DNA of 64,000 nt from Bacillus sp. E(2018). GTDB lineage: Bacteria; Bacillota; Bacilli; Bacillales; Fictibacillaceae. This document shows positions 48,427 to 57,825 of this stretch, in pieces (the first letter of the stretch is position 1; each line of letters starts with the position of its first letter). The DNA lies in contig NZ_SCOL01000001.1 in NCBI RefSeq assembly GCF_005503015.1, positions 1,302,001 to 1,366,000 of the forward strand, read 5' to 3'. A program made the translations under genes and the position numbers. The notes beneath the pieces are model-generated. The model saw only the letters and a list, made by a program, of their open reading frames with translations. It ran no database searches and was not told the DNA's origin.

Positions 48427-49305
48427 TTACTTTTTAACTTGAGACATTACTTCTTCAGCGAAGTTGTCTTCACGCTTCTCAAGACCTTCTCCAACTTCAA
48501 AGCGAATGAAGGCTTTAACAGTAGCACCTTTGGAAGCTACATATTTACCAACTTTTTGGTCTGGATCTTTGATGAATGATTGGTCGTTTAGGCAAATATC
48601 TTCGAAGTATTTACCAAGACGTCCTTCTACCATTTTAGCCACGATGTTTTCTGGCTTTCCTTCGTTAAGTGCTTGCTCAGTTAACACTTTACGCTCACGT
48701 GATACTTCTTCTTCACTAACTTCGTCACGAGAGATGTATTTAGGGTTAACAGCTGCAACGTGCATTGAAACGTCTTTCGCAACTTCTTCTTCTGTAGTTC
48801 CTTCAAGAACTGAAAGAACTCCAATGCGTCCACCCATGTGAAGGTAAGCGCCGAATGCTGCGTTCTCGTCTTTTTTCAAGATTTCGAAGCGACGAAGTGT
48901 AAGCTTTTCTCCGATTTTAGCGATTGCTGCGTTGATGTAGTCATTTACAGAAGTTCCGTTAAAGTCAGAAGCTAATGCATCTTCTACTGAAGCAGGCTCT
49001 GTAGCCAACAAGTGGTTACCTAGCTCAGCGATTAAGTTTTTGAAGTTTTCGTTTTTCGCAACGAAATCTGTTTCAGAGTTCACTTCAAGGATCACTGCTT
49101 TGTTTCCGTCAACGATTACAGAAGTTAAACCTTCTGCTGCGATACGGTCAGCTTTCTTAGCAGCTTTCGCGATCCCTTTTTCACGAAGGTAATCAATTGC
49201 TGCCTCCATGTTACCATCTGTTTCAGTTAATGCTTTCTTACAATCCATCATTCCTGCGCCAGTTTTCTCACGCAATTCTTTAACCATTTGTGCTGTAATA
49301 GCCAT
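48427..49305 (-). CDS. tsf: Elongation factor Ts
   Basis: EF-Ts exchanges GDP for GTP on EF-Tu. The 292-residue protein has the N-terminal UBA-like helix ([19 protein letters not shown]) and the EF-Tu-contacting [10 protein letters not shown], followed by the dimerisation core with [19 protein letters not shown] follows AAGGAGGCAAAAACAC. It is downstream of rpsB with an attenuator-like hairpin between. Confidence 0.98.
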   Translation of the reverse strand: MAITAQMVKELREKTGAGMMDCKKALTETDGNMEAAIDYLREKGIAKAAKKADRIAAEGLTSVIVDGNKAVILEVNSETDFVAKNENFKNLIAELGNHLLATEPASVEDALASDFNGTSVNDYINAAIAKIGEKLTLRRFEILKKDENAAFGAYLHMGGRIGVLSVLEGTTEEEVAKDVSMHVAAVNPKYISRDEVSEEEVSRERKVLTEQALNEGKPENIVAKMVEGRLGKYFEDICLNDQSFIKDPDQKVGKYVASKGATVKAFIRFEVGEGLEKREDNFAEEVMSQVKK

Positions 49306-49349
49306 GTGTTTTTGCCTCCTTATGGGATATGTAGTGCATTGTTTTTACA

Positions 49350-49388
49350 TAAAAAGGGTGATAAAGGGTCATCCCCTCTACCACCCTT
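49350..49388 (-). terminator. Terminator or attenuator between rpsB and tsf
   Basis: On the minus strand AAGGGTG and CACCCTT pair; inside them AGAGGG and CCCTTT pair around a five-base loop. T-rich TTTATG follows. The structure lies 16 bases after rpsB and before tsf, so it may reduce tsf relative to rpsB. Confidence 0.75.
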
Positions 49389-49403
49389 GAGCATTCCATT
49401 TAA

Positions 49404-50129
49404 TTAAGCAGTAGTTTCTTCTTCAGCTGCTTCTGCTACTTCTTCTCCGCCTTGGTTAGCTTCGATGATAGCATCTGCCATCTTACCAGTAAGAAGTTTA
49501 ACTGCACGAATTGCATCATCGTTACCAGGGATAACGTGATCAACTTCGTCCGGATCACAGTTCGTATCAACGATAGCGATGATCGGGATGTTTAATTTAC
49601 GAGCTTCAGCAATCGCGATGCGCTCTTTACGAGGGTCAACTACGAATAATGCGTCAGGAAGCTTGTTCATGTCTTTGATTCCGCCTAGGAACTTTTCAAG
49701 ACGATCCATTTCCTTCTTAAGAAGAATAACTTCTTTCTTAGGAAGCACTTCAAAAGTACCATCTTCTTGCATTTTTTCAAGATCTTTCAAGCGGTTGATA
49801 CGCTTGCGGATTGTACCGAAGTTTGTTAATGTTCCACCTAACCAACGTTGGTTGATGTAGTACATGTCAGAACGTTCAGCTTCTTCCTTAACTGAATCTT
49901 GAGCTTGTTTCTTAGTTCCAACGAAAAGGATCTTTCCGCCGTCAGCTGCGATGTTACGCATAACATTGTAACACTCTTCAACTTTCTTTACCGTCTTTTG
50001 AAGATCGATAATGTAGATACCGTTTCTTTCTGTGAAAATGTAACGAGACATTTTCGGATTCCAACGGCGAGTCTGATGACCAAAGTGTACACCAGCTTCT
50101 AACAATTGTTTCATTGAAATTACTGCCAT
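49404..50129 (-). CDS. rpsB: 30S ribosomal protein S2
   Basis: S2 binds late on the 30S head and is needed for S1 function. The 241-residue protein begins [20 protein letters not shown] and contains [27 protein letters not shown] and [19 protein letters not shown]; its tail is acidic. It has a strong AGGAGGTGCC site. A long leader upstream may allow autoregulation. Confidence 0.98.
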   Translation of the reverse strand: MAVISMKQLLEAGVHFGHQTRRWNPKMSRYIFTERNGIYIIDLQKTVKKVEECYNVMRNIAADGGKILFVGTKKQAQDSVKEEAERSDMYYINQRWLGGTLTNFGTIRKRINRLKDLEKMQEDGTFEVLPKKEVILLKKEMDRLEKFLGGIKDMNKLPDALFVVDPRKERIAIAEARKLNIPIIAIVDTNCDPDEVDHVIPGNDDAIRAVKLLTGKMADAIIEANQGGEEVAEAAEEETTA

Positions 50130-50243
50130 AATGGCACCTCCTAGGTTTGTTTACCTCCGTTTGTTTCACCTTTGAGCAATAACTGACTTAGTCAGCACCA
50201 CATTCCTCAAATCCGCAAACGTGTGTGATTAACACCGAGAAAT

Positions 50244-50273
50244 AATATAACATGTTTCGTGCAATTTCTGCAA
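50244..50273 (-). promoter_or_regulatory. Sigma-A-like promoter of rpsB
   Basis: -35 TTGCAG (50268-50273) and -10 TATATT (50244-50249) are 18 bases apart. The -35 is only 13 bases after the swrB stop, and the leader to rpsB is over 100 bases, with a tgactaagtca palindrome. Confidence 0.65.
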
Positions 50274-50286
50274 GTCTTTTTGCTTG

Positions 50287-50712
50287 TTATCGATAAAATT
50301 TTAAAAGCAACTCTACTTCGCCTTTTCCTCGGTGCAGCATTTTTGCAATTTCTTCAGCATTATAACCTTTTTGAGCTAATGTTAATACTTCATTTGTCTC
50401 TTTGGAGAAATGTTTATCGTCTAACTCTTTCAGGTCCGTCTTGGTTTCTTCTGATTCTATAATACCGACCTCATCCACAACATTTGTTTGATGATCTTTC
50501 TGTGTGAGTTTTAGTATCATTTCATGCAATCGTTCATTTTCCATTTTCATCTCTTCTGAAAATAGCTCAAGAAGCTCTTCTACTTCTTCACTTGTTTTAG
50601 AATCATGAAAGTTATTTTGCTGATGAAATTTCTTGTGCAAATTAAAGATTAAATATAAGCATACTATGTTTAACATAACACTTAGGAAAACTAAAGCGTA
50701 CATCGCATTCAT
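50287..50712 (-). CDS. swrB: SwrB-like swarming/flagellar assembly protein (YlxL)
   Basis: A 141-residue protein with one N-terminal membrane helix (MYALVFLSVMLNIVCLYLIF), a coiled-coil acidic middle (EEVEELLELFSEEMKMENER) and a C-terminal helix-turn-helix-like end (AQKGYNAEEIAKMLHRGKGE). B. subtilis SwrB promotes activation of the flagellar export apparatus and is the last gene of the fla/che operon, as here. The start is ATG 50712, one base after the stop of the upstream small gene; a frame 43 codons longer would overlap that gene. It is shorter than B. subtilis SwrB (about 167 residues by memory). Confidence 0.88.
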   Translation of the reverse strand: MNAMYALVFLSVMLNIVCLYLIFNLHKKFHQQNNFHDSKTSEEVEELLELFSEEMKMENERLHEMILKLTQKDHQTNVVDEVGIIESEETKTDLKELDDKHFSKETNEVLTLAQKGYNAEEIAKMLHRGKGEVELLLKFYR

Positions 50713-50713
50713 C

Positions 50714-50998
50714 CTAACCTGAATAATCAATTTTTCTTCCTTTATAAGGATGACTTGAACTCTTTGTACTCGCCTTTTCTTCTTGATGCTGTTGATTTGT
50801 ATGAAATACTCCTGCCCCAAGCGCTTCTTTTTGATGGACACGTTCTTCTTCTATCTTGTCTTTCTTACGTATTTCTTCTGTAGTCTGCTGTTGCTGAATA
50901 AGACCTCTGTTCATAAGATCAATACTTGCCTTTGAAGCATCAACAGTTCTTGGAATCGCAACCTGGAGCTCGATTAATTTAAGACTCACAGCATACAC
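50714..50998 (-). CDS. Unrecognised small hydrophilic protein in the sigD-swrB interval
   Basis: A 94-residue protein that I cannot assign. The first 20 residues are amphipathic or hydrophobic (LKLIELQVAIPRTVDASKAS); the rest is charged and rich in Q, E and K (QQQQTTEEIRKKDKIEEERV), with a basic end (YKGRKIDYSG). There is no membrane helix. ATG 50998 has a weak site; GTG three codons in is an alternative. It lies 9 bases after the fapA-like gene, and its stop is one base from swrB, so it belongs to the flagellar operon. I recall similar small ORFs at this place in other Bacillus genomes. Confidence 0.7.
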   Translation of the reverse strand: MYAVSLKLIELQVAIPRTVDASKASIDLMNRGLIQQQQTTEEIRKKDKIEEERVHQKEALGAGVFHTNQQHQEEKASTKSSSHPYKGRKIDYSG

Positions 50999-51007
50999 AT
51001 CCCATTC

Positions 51008-52348
51008 TTATAGCGTATGAACAACTATTTCCTTCTCTTCTATAAATACTTTTGCAGCCGTATACGAAGATTGAATTTTTCGTTTGTATTTTCCGATGGA
51101 AATCTCAACATTAGGGTGAAGCATGCCGTTGATACTAATAGAAGAATGTATAGAGTTTTTATATTCTCCGATTTCCGTTCGATGAGCTAAAATCTCTTGT
51201 TGCGATTGAGAAATCGTGTTTATAATTCGATTAATCGTTTGTTGCTCTGTATTTTTTTGAACCAACACGTTCTTCAAATGAGTTAGTTTTTCTAAATTTT
51301 TTTCTAGTTCAAGAATTTTTTCTTCATGATGTTTGATTTCTTTATCCATGTTATCATTAGTTTTTATGTATAATAACGTTTTGGAATTCGTTTCGTTTCC
51401 TATGTTATTCGCTGAAATCCCGTTTCCTGCAATACAGGTGCCACCTGATATACTGCCTTTGCCACTTGTACATGTAATGTTTGATTCCGACTCACAATGG
51501 CTGTGAAGGATCGTTTGTGCTACTTTTATGTTTCCTCGCGCGTATACATTTCCTTGACTTATATATAAGGAAGTAAAGTCTCCACCACAACGAATCGTTC
51601 CTTTACCTTGACCTAAAACACCGCCACCGACGACAACGCTTCCGTCAGAAATAATATCAGCTGCTTCCACGACACCTTCAACCCGAACATCACCTTTAGC
51701 AGCTATTTTAAATCCTGAGGGTACGTCCCCAGTTATATGTACATTTCCAACAAAATCTATATGACCGGTCTTTAAGGAAACATCACCATCAACTCGATAT
51801 ACAGGATAAATGTTAACACGATTATTTTGGAACGTTACCTCTCCACTTGCTGATGCATAGACACATTGCTCACTTTCCTTAAATACGGTATTCTCACCAT
51901 TTTTTACTATCAGATCTTTACCTTTTCTTGCAGGTATCACTTTTCCAAAAACACTTATTCCTGCTATACCTTCAGTCGCGTTTTGTTTTCTTGCAACGAT
52001 TTGTCCGAACTCAGCTGTAGGAATTGTAAAAAGTCGTTTGAAATCCAGCTTCTCATTCTCGTTTGTATCTAGTTTCTTCTCATTTGAGAAAGATGGAATA
52101 AGTCTTGCAGACTCTCCATCTTTCGGGAGTTTCCCGTTTGCAATGTCAGCTGGAAATACAAAACTCTCTAGATTTTCAGCCACAAGACTCAATACTTCGT
52201 TGCGAATTCCATGTCGGATACCTTTCGATTCGATCCAAGCTAACAGTTTTGAATATGTGACTTCACCAGATGGGATTTCAACTCCTTTTTTTAGTAAAAG
52301 AGCCTCTGTTTCTCGATTTTTCAATTTAATATGAAACCATTGATCCAT
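51008..52348 (-). CDS. fapA: FapA/DUF342 family protein
   Basis: A 446-residue DUF342 protein. The central part (about 150-320) has short repeats of a right-handed beta-helix type with conserved glycines (GHIDFVGNVHITGDV, AAKGDVRVEGVV and ADIISDGSVVVGGGV), followed by a coiled coil (about 330-400, EIKHHEEKILELEKNLEKL). The name comes from flagellar assembly protein A of Vibrio; the role in Bacillus is not known to me. It lies 11 bases after sigD in the flagellar operon, which fits a role in flagella, but the gene name is used by family only. Confidence 0.78.
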   Translation of the reverse strand: MDQWFHIKLKNRETEALLLKKGVEIPSGEVTYSKLLAWIESKGIRHGIRNEVLSLVAENLESFVFPADIANGKLPKDGESARLIPSFSNEKKLDTNENEKLDFKRLFTIPTAEFGQIVARKQNATEGIAGISVFGKVIPARKGKDLIVKNGENTVFKESEQCVYASASGEVTFQNNRVNIYPVYRVDGDVSLKTGHIDFVGNVHITGDVPSGFKIAAKGDVRVEGVVEAADIISDGSVVVGGGVLGQGKGTIRCGGDFTSLYISQGNVYARGNIKVAQTILHSHCESESNITCTSGKGSISGGTCIAGNGISANNIGNETNSKTLLYIKTNDNMDKEIKHHEEKILELEKNLEKLTHLKNVLVQKNTEQQTINRIINTISQSQQEILAHRTEIGEYKNSIHSSISINGMLHPNVEISIGKYKRKIQSSYTAAKVFIEEKEIVVHTL

Positions 52349-52359
52349 ATCCCTACTCC

Positions 52360-53124
52360 TTACATATATCGTTGTAGAACCTGTCGGATTCTAAAGAGTG
52401 CTTTTGAGTGTATTTGAGATATTCTGGATGTAGATAGACCGAGTACTTGTCCGATTTCAGTTAATGTTAATTCCTCAAAGTAGAACAAACTCACTACAAG
52501 CTGTTCTTTCTCAGACAATTCCTTAATTACTAAAGCAAGTTCACCATGAAGTTCTTCTTGCAGCAAGCTATTTTCAGGTGTGATCGCTTTTTTATCTTCA
52601 ATCGTGTAACTAACTTTTTCACGACTTTCTGTTTCTTTGTTCTCTTCATCAATCGATAAAACGTTAGCAAGAAAACTTTCAGACATAACAGTTGTTACTT
52701 CATTTTCTGAGTATCCTAGTTCATCAGCAACTTCTTTTGGGCTAACGGAACGAAGATTTTCTTGTTCTAACCTTTCAATAGCAGCTTCCACTTTTTTTGT
52801 TTTTTCTCTTAAACTTCTTGGAAGCCAGTCTTCTCTTCGTAAGCCGTCTAAAATAGCACCACGAATCCGAAATGAAGCGTAAGTGTCAAACTTCAGGTCT
52901 CTTTCAGGCTCAAACTTTTTTAGAGCATCATATAACCCTAGCATACCGAGGGATCGGAGTTCATCTTTGTTAACACTTTTAGGCAAACCAACCGATATAC
53001 GTTGTACGTGATAATTGACAAGTGGCAAATATGCACGCATCAGTTCGTCACCTGCTTCTCGATCACGACTCGTGTTCCACTTTTCCCAGCAAGATTGTTC
53101 TTCTAATAAAGATGGCTCCGTCAT
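52360..53124 (-). CDS. sigD: RNA polymerase sigma-D (FliA/SigD)
   Basis: The motility sigma factor directing late flagellar, chemotaxis and autolysin genes. The 254-residue protein (MTEPSLLEEQ) has region 2 (ELRSLGMLGLYDALKKF and DTYASFRIRGAILDGLR), region 3 and region 4 with LTEIGQVLGLSTSRISQIH. The start is ATG 53124 after GAGGAGGATTACC; an upstream frame of ten codons has no site. It lies near the end of the operon, 31 bases after cheD, as in B. subtilis. Confidence 0.98.
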   Translation of the reverse strand: MTEPSLLEEQSCWEKWNTSRDREAGDELMRAYLPLVNYHVQRISVGLPKSVNKDELRSLGMLGLYDALKKFEPERDLKFDTYASFRIRGAILDGLRREDWLPRSLREKTKKVEAAIERLEQENLRSVSPKEVADELGYSENEVTTVMSESFLANVLSIDEENKETESREKVSYTIEDKKAITPENSLLQEELHGELALVIKELSEKEQLVVSLFYFEELTLTEIGQVLGLSTSRISQIHSKALFRIRQVLQRYM

Positions 53125-53155
53125 GGTAATCCTCCTCGTTTTTTTGGTTTTCATT

Positions 53156-53644
53156 CTAGATTACTTTTGTTCCTTCATTCACTGTTTTAATCGTTAATAA
53201 TGTGTTCTCAGGGTTGAACTCGATCGTCCTTCCACTCGAACCTCCTACATCGCTTGCTAACAATGGAATTCTTAGAGCTGACAGCTCTTCTTTAACACGA
53301 TCAACGTTTCTTGGGCCGATTCGCATCATTTCACTTCCTGAGGTGAACTTAAACATCTGTGCGCCCCCGGCTATCTTTGCTTTTAAGCCTTTTCCGTTAG
53401 CACCATTCTTTATCAGCATGTCGTAAAGACTCTTAATCGCTGTATCCGCATATTTCCCTTCATTTAACGTCGGAGCTTTCGAAAGGGACGAATCCGGAAG
53501 CATGATGTGGGCCATCCCTGCGATTTTTTTTACTTGATCAAAAAGTATGACGCCCACACATGAACCAAGACCTGTCGTTCTAATTGTGTTTGGAGGGGAA
53601 ACGAGGTTAATATCAGCGATTCCCACCTTTATGATTTCACTCAT
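53156..53644 (-). CDS. cheD: Chemoreceptor glutamine deamidase CheD
   Basis: CheD deamidates chemoreceptor glutamines and binds CheC. The 162-residue protein has the catalytic C29 in TTGLGSCVGVILFD and H46 in GMAHIMLP, with AKIAGGAQMF completing the core. It overlaps cheC by eight bases (53637-53644), suggesting coupled synthesis of the two interacting proteins. The expected helical contact with CheC cannot be seen from sequence alone. Confidence 0.96.
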   Translation of the reverse strand: MSEIIKVGIADINLVSPPNTIRTTGLGSCVGVILFDQVKKIAGMAHIMLPDSSLSKAPTLNEGKYADTAIKSLYDMLIKNGANGKGLKAKIAGGAQMFKFTSGSEMMRIGPRNVDRVKEELSALRIPLLASDVGGSSGRTIEFNPENTLLTIKTVNEGTKVI

Positions 53645-54269
53645 CCAACGGAACTCCTAATGCAAGAAAAATTTTCGAGAAGGATAGAGGGTCAGGCAAC
53701 AGAAAAAAGTGGCCTTTTACCTCGTCTTGTCTTTCTATATCCGTAAATGCTGTATCGATAACAATGGCATAATCACTTACAGCAGATATTTCAAATAGTC
53801 CGAAACTCAAGATTGCTCCTGCCATGTCAATGCTTGTTGCAGGAACAGATGGCTGTAAATTCAGCCCAGTAAAATCAGAGAACGATGTAAGATAGGAACC
53901 CGATAAAATGTTTCCTACTTCCTGAAGGGCAGATAATGCTATATCAGATTCTTCTCCGTTCGATAAGTTCACAGTTTGACCGACTAATAGATCTTCTAAA
54001 AGCTGGTCCGCTTGCTCAACAGGAAGCATGAAGAACATACATCCGGGAGCATCCCCTAAGATTCTTAAGAAAACTGAAGCCACAACGTTCTCTGCTCCGC
54101 CGACCATCTCAGATATTTCTTCAAAAGAGATGACATTCACTGAAGGAACTTTCATATCAACAGCTTTGTTCAACATCGTCGACAAAGCTGTCGCTGCATG
54201 TCCTGCTCCAATGTTACCAATCTCACGTAATACATCCAGATGAATAGGCTGAATTCTAAGAAAATCCAT
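53637..54269 (-). CDS. cheC: CheY-P phosphatase CheC
   Basis: CheC dephosphorylates CheY-P and controls CheD in chemotactic adaptation. The 210-residue protein starts MDFLRIQPIHLDVLREIGNI and carries the two phosphatase signatures, EIGNIGAGHAATALS (about 16-30) and ALQEVGNILSGSYLTSF (about 112-128). I start at ATG 54269, one base after the cheW stop; GGAGAG lies about 11 bases upstream. The frame open 11 codons earlier is within cheW. Confidence 0.95.
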   Translation of the reverse strand: MDFLRIQPIHLDVLREIGNIGAGHAATALSTMLNKAVDMKVPSVNVISFEEISEMVGGAENVVASVFLRILGDAPGCMFFMLPVEQADQLLEDLLVGQTVNLSNGEESDIALSALQEVGNILSGSYLTSFSDFTGLNLQPSVPATSIDMAGAILSFGLFEISAVSDYAIVIDTAFTDIERQDEVKGHFFLLPDPLSFSKIFLALGVPLDE

Positions 54270-54270
54270 C

Positions 54271-54735
54271 TTAATGGATACTCTCCTTAGTTGGTTGGAC
54301 ATCTAGTTTTTCTGGATTCAAAACCTTAACAAGATCAAGAAGGATCAACAGTCGCTTTTCAATCTTTGCAACCCCATGAATATACTCTGCATCTACACCG
54401 CCCACTACTTCAGGAGGGGGCTCGATTGACTCTTTATCAAGATCGATTACGTCGTTCGCTGCATCTACGATGAGTCCCGCTTCGATCGTACCTACTGACA
54501 CGATGATGATTCGAGTCGTATCCGTATGACTTACTTCTTCAATTTCGAATCGAGAACGCAGATCAATAATAGGAGTAACGACTCCTCTTAAGTTAATGAC
54601 TCCTTTTACAAACGAAACCGTCCTTGGAATTCTAGTGATCGGTTGCATTCTTTCGATCGATTTTACGTGCTGAACAGGAACTGCATACTCTTCATCTTTT
54701 AATTGAAATATGATCACTTTTTCTTCATTCATCAT
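54271..54735 (-). CDS. cheW: Chemotaxis adaptor CheW
   Basis: CheW links chemoreceptors to CheA. The 154-residue SH3-like protein contains FQLKDEEYAVPVQHVKSIER, ITRIPRTVSFVKGVINLRG and VTPIIDLRSRFEIEE, all typical. It starts with two ATG codons after AAGGTGG, and either may be used. It lies between cheA and cheC and is 10 bases after cheA. CheW and CheA P5 share the fold seen here. Confidence 0.97.
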   Translation of the reverse strand: MMNEEKVIIFQLKDEEYAVPVQHVKSIERMQPITRIPRTVSFVKGVINLRGVVTPIIDLRSRFEIEEVSHTDTTRIIIVSVGTIEAGLIVDAANDVIDLDKESIEPPPEVVGGVDAEYIHGVAKIEKRLLILLDLVKVLNPEKLDVQPTKESIH

Positions 54736-54746
54736 GATTAACCACC

Positions 54747-56753
54747 TTATTTAATGAGTGCGTTGCAATCGAGAATTAATGCTACTTGTCCATCTCCTAG
54801 AATCGTTGCACCAGAGATAGCAAATACCGATGTTAAATACTGACCGAGTGATTTCAAGACGATCTCTTGCTGTCCGATAAACGAATCAACAACTAACGCT
54901 GCCATCTTATCTCCTTTTCTTACTACGACTACAGGAACATGCTGACCCGATTCAGTTGAACCAGGGACTTCAAAAATGGATTTCATGTTTACAAGAGGTA
55001 CTACTTTACCTCTAAAATCAATTACTTTTTGATTATGAGCGGAAAGAATTTCTTCTTTTCTAATAATGGCTGTTTCTATGATTGATGATAATGGAATTGC
55101 ATATTTCTCATGACTGATTTCAACGAGCATGACAGACATGATTGATAGAGTAAGAGGAAGCTGTATGGAAAAGATCGTTCCTGAACCTTCCGTTGAATCG
55201 ACAGTGATAGAACCACCTAACGATTCAATTTTGTTTTTCACAACATCCAATCCTACTCCACGTCCAGAGATGTCAGATACAACATCTGCTGTAGAAAAAC
55301 CTGAAGCGAACAATAATTCAAAACACTGTTTATCGGTCAAATTTTCAGACATTTCTTTCGTGAGGATTCCATTTTCTATCGCTTTACTTAATACTTTTTG
55401 TTTATTTATACCCGCTCCATCATCTTGAATCTCAATAAATACATGATTTCCACTATGAAAAGCTCTTAAATAGATGGTACCTGTTTCATTTTTACCTTTA
55501 GAAGAACGTACTACTGGGTTTTCGATGCCATGGTCAATCGAGTTTCTAAGTAGATGAACAAGTGGATCACCGATTTCATCGATTACGGTTCGATCAAGTT
55601 CAGTTTCTGCTCCTACGATCTCAAGATTAACTTTTTTACCAAGATCTTTCGCTAGTCCTCTAATCATTCTTGGAAAACGATTGAAGACTTGCTCTACTGG
55701 AACCATTCTCATCGTCAGGATAATGTTTTGCAGATCTCCTGACACACGAGACATTCGTTCAACCGTTTCATTCAGTTCCATACTTTTTAATGATTTTGAA
55801 ATCTCTTCAAGCCTACCACGGTCAATGACGAGTTCTTCAAATAAGTTCATGAGCTGATCGAGCCTCTCGATGTTGACTCGAATGGTTTTCCCACTGCTAC
55901 CCGCACTAGCAGTTTGCTGTACTTCAATCTTTTTATCTTGTGGTGATGCTTCTTGATGCTCTGATTTGTCATTCTCTTCCCTCTCGGAATTAGAAGAGAT
56001 GTTAAGTTGATCTGCCTGAATGTCAATCACTTCTACTGCATCAATCTCAGAAACTTTTAAGATACGTTCTTTAACGCTTTCTGCGGACTCTTTCGTAAGG
56101 ATGGAAAGAGTAAAATGTGTTCCAAATTGTTCTGTTTCCAGCATATCTACTGCTGGTAACGTTTTAATGATCTCTCCGATCTGTTCGATCACTTCAAACA
56201 CCATATATACTCTGGCTGCTTTTAAAATACAGTCTTCTCTTAATGAGATCGATAACTCATATGCATGAAATCCTTGTTCTTTCGATTGAATAATGATCTG
56301 CTTTTCATACTGATCATAATCTTGCAATGAACCTGCTTCATTATTCGCTTCAGCTTGCATCGGTTGCGGAATTTCTCCCTTTTCAAGTGCTTCTAGCTCT
56401 TTCACTGTTTCAGCAACATCACGTTTTCCGCTGCCGCCTTCTGAAATTTCAACCACCATCGCTTCTAAGTGATCAAGTGAAGCGAAAAGTACATCTAGAA
56501 CAGAAGATGAAACGTCTAATTTGTTATTGCGAATCGCATCTAGAACATTTTCCATACAATGAGTAAGGTTAGCTAGATCTTCATAACCCATCGTAGCTGA
56601 CATTCCTTTTAATGTATGAGCAGAACGGAAAATCTCATTGACAATTGAAAGTTCACCTGGTGTTTTTTCCAGCAAGAGTACTTGTTGATTAATAGACTGT
56701 AAATGCTCTTTGCTTTCCTCAATGAATATGTCGAGATATTGTGTCATTTCCAT
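54747..56753 (-). CDS. cheA: Chemotaxis histidine kinase CheA
   Basis: The 668-residue chemotaxis kinase. The P1 domain has the phosphoacceptor H46 in RSAHTLKGMSATMGY; P2 lies at about 140-260; the P3 dimerisation helix pair at about 290-355; the P4 ATPase has the N box HLLRNSIDHGIENP, G1 IQDDGAGINKQ and G2 GRGVGLDVVKNKIESLGG; and P5 (about 530-665) binds CheW. All motifs are intact. It lies between cheB and cheW, as in B. subtilis. Confidence 0.98.
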   Translation of the reverse strand: MEMTQYLDIFIEESKEHLQSINQQVLLLEKTPGELSIVNEIFRSAHTLKGMSATMGYEDLANLTHCMENVLDAIRNNKLDVSSSVLDVLFASLDHLEAMVVEISEGGSGKRDVAETVKELEALEKGEIPQPMQAEANNEAGSLQDYDQYEKQIIIQSKEQGFHAYELSISLREDCILKAARVYMVFEVIEQIGEIIKTLPAVDMLETEQFGTHFTLSILTKESAESVKERILKVSEIDAVEVIDIQADQLNISSNSEREENDKSEHQEASPQDKKIEVQQTASAGSSGKTIRVNIERLDQLMNLFEELVIDRGRLEEISKSLKSMELNETVERMSRVSGDLQNIILTMRMVPVEQVFNRFPRMIRGLAKDLGKKVNLEIVGAETELDRTVIDEIGDPLVHLLRNSIDHGIENPVVRSSKGKNETGTIYLRAFHSGNHVFIEIQDDGAGINKQKVLSKAIENGILTKEMSENLTDKQCFELLFASGFSTADVVSDISGRGVGLDVVKNKIESLGGSITVDSTEGSGTIFSIQLPLTLSIMSVMLVEISHEKYAIPLSSIIETAIIRKEEILSAHNQKVIDFRGKVVPLVNMKSIFEVPGSTESGQHVPVVVVRKGDKMAALVVDSFIGQQEIVLKSLGQYLTSVFAISGATILGDGQVALILDCNALIK

Positions 56754-56771
56754 CGTATATTTCCCCCTATT

Positions 56772-57818
56772 TTACAAATGGTTCAAAATAGCTGATCCAA
56801 TTGACTCTAAATGAACAACTTCATCTACTTTTTTCGTAAGAACCGCTGCCTTTGGCATTCCATACACAACACAGGACTCTTCTGCTTCTGCAATAACTAC
56901 CGTTGAACCCGCGTCTTTTAAGTCTACGATACCTTCTGTACCATCAGATCCCATACCCGTCATGATGACAGCAATCTTTTGGTAGTCTTTAAGTTTGCTT
57001 GCAGAACTGAAAAGTACGTTTACTGCTGGTCGATGTCCTCCTACAGGATCATCTTTATGTAACGAAACGTACAAGCGTCCCATCTTCTCATAAAGCTGCA
57101 CATGAAAACCACCTGGTGCGATGTAAACATACCCCTTCTGTAACTGCTCATGATTCTCCGCCTCTTTTACAGAAACGTTCGATAATGAATTTAATCGATC
57201 TGCTAATGATCTCGTAAACCCTGCGGGCATGTGTTGTACGACAACAACAGGTGCATCTATATCATTCGGAAGCATTGTGATGACTTGTTGTAATGCTCGT
57301 GGACCGCCTGTAGATGTACCGATCAAGACCAGTTTGTTTTTGTGCTCTCTTTTCAGGACTTTCTTCTGCACATTGTTTTCAAGTTTATATGGTGACAGAG
57401 CTTTTTTTGTTGCGATATTTGCTTTTGAAGATGTAATCACTTTTTCTATTAAACTATTCTTCACCTTATGTAAATCTAAGGATATTGCGCCAGAAGGCTT
57501 AGCGATAAAATCAATAGCTCCAGCTTCCATAGCTAGAATCGTATTTTCTGCACCGGCTTTGGTTGTGCTAGATAACATGATGATCGGAACAGGACAGCTG
57601 TTCATGATCGTTCTTGCGGCATCAATCCCATTTAAAATGGGCATTTCTACATCCATCGTGATAACGTCTGGCTTCAATTTCAGTGTTTTATCGATCGCTT
57701 CTTGTCCGTTTCGAGCAGTATCGATCACTATAATCCTAGGGTCTTCACTTAAGAACTCTTTGATCAGCTTTCTCATAAAGGCAGAATCATCTACAATTAG
57801 CACTCTGACCTGTTTCAT
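56772..57818 (-). CDS. cheB: Chemotaxis methylesterase/glutamine deamidase CheB
   Basis: CheB removes receptor methyl esters when phosphorylated. The 348-residue protein has a receiver domain (D10, D11 and phosphosite D56 in VITMDVEMPILNG) and the C-terminal esterase with Ser in GTSTGGPRALQQ, His in VVQHMPAGFT and Asp in MTGMGSDGTEG. It lies next to flhG, overlapping none of it (7-base gap). A conserved linker of about 40 residues joins the domains. Confidence 0.97.
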   Translation of the reverse strand: MKQVRVLIVDDSAFMRKLIKEFLSEDPRIIVIDTARNGQEAIDKTLKLKPDVITMDVEMPILNGIDAARTIMNSCPVPIIMLSSTTKAGAENTILAMEAGAIDFIAKPSGAISLDLHKVKNSLIEKVITSSKANIATKKALSPYKLENNVQKKVLKREHKNKLVLIGTSTGGPRALQQVITMLPNDIDAPVVVVQHMPAGFTRSLADRLNSLSNVSVKEAENHEQLQKGYVYIAPGGFHVQLYEKMGRLYVSLHKDDPVGGHRPAVNVLFSSASKLKDYQKIAVIMTGMGSDGTEGIVDLKDAGSTVVIAEAEESCVVYGMPKAAVLTKKVDEVVHLESIGSAILNHL

Positions 57819-57825
57819 GCAGCAT

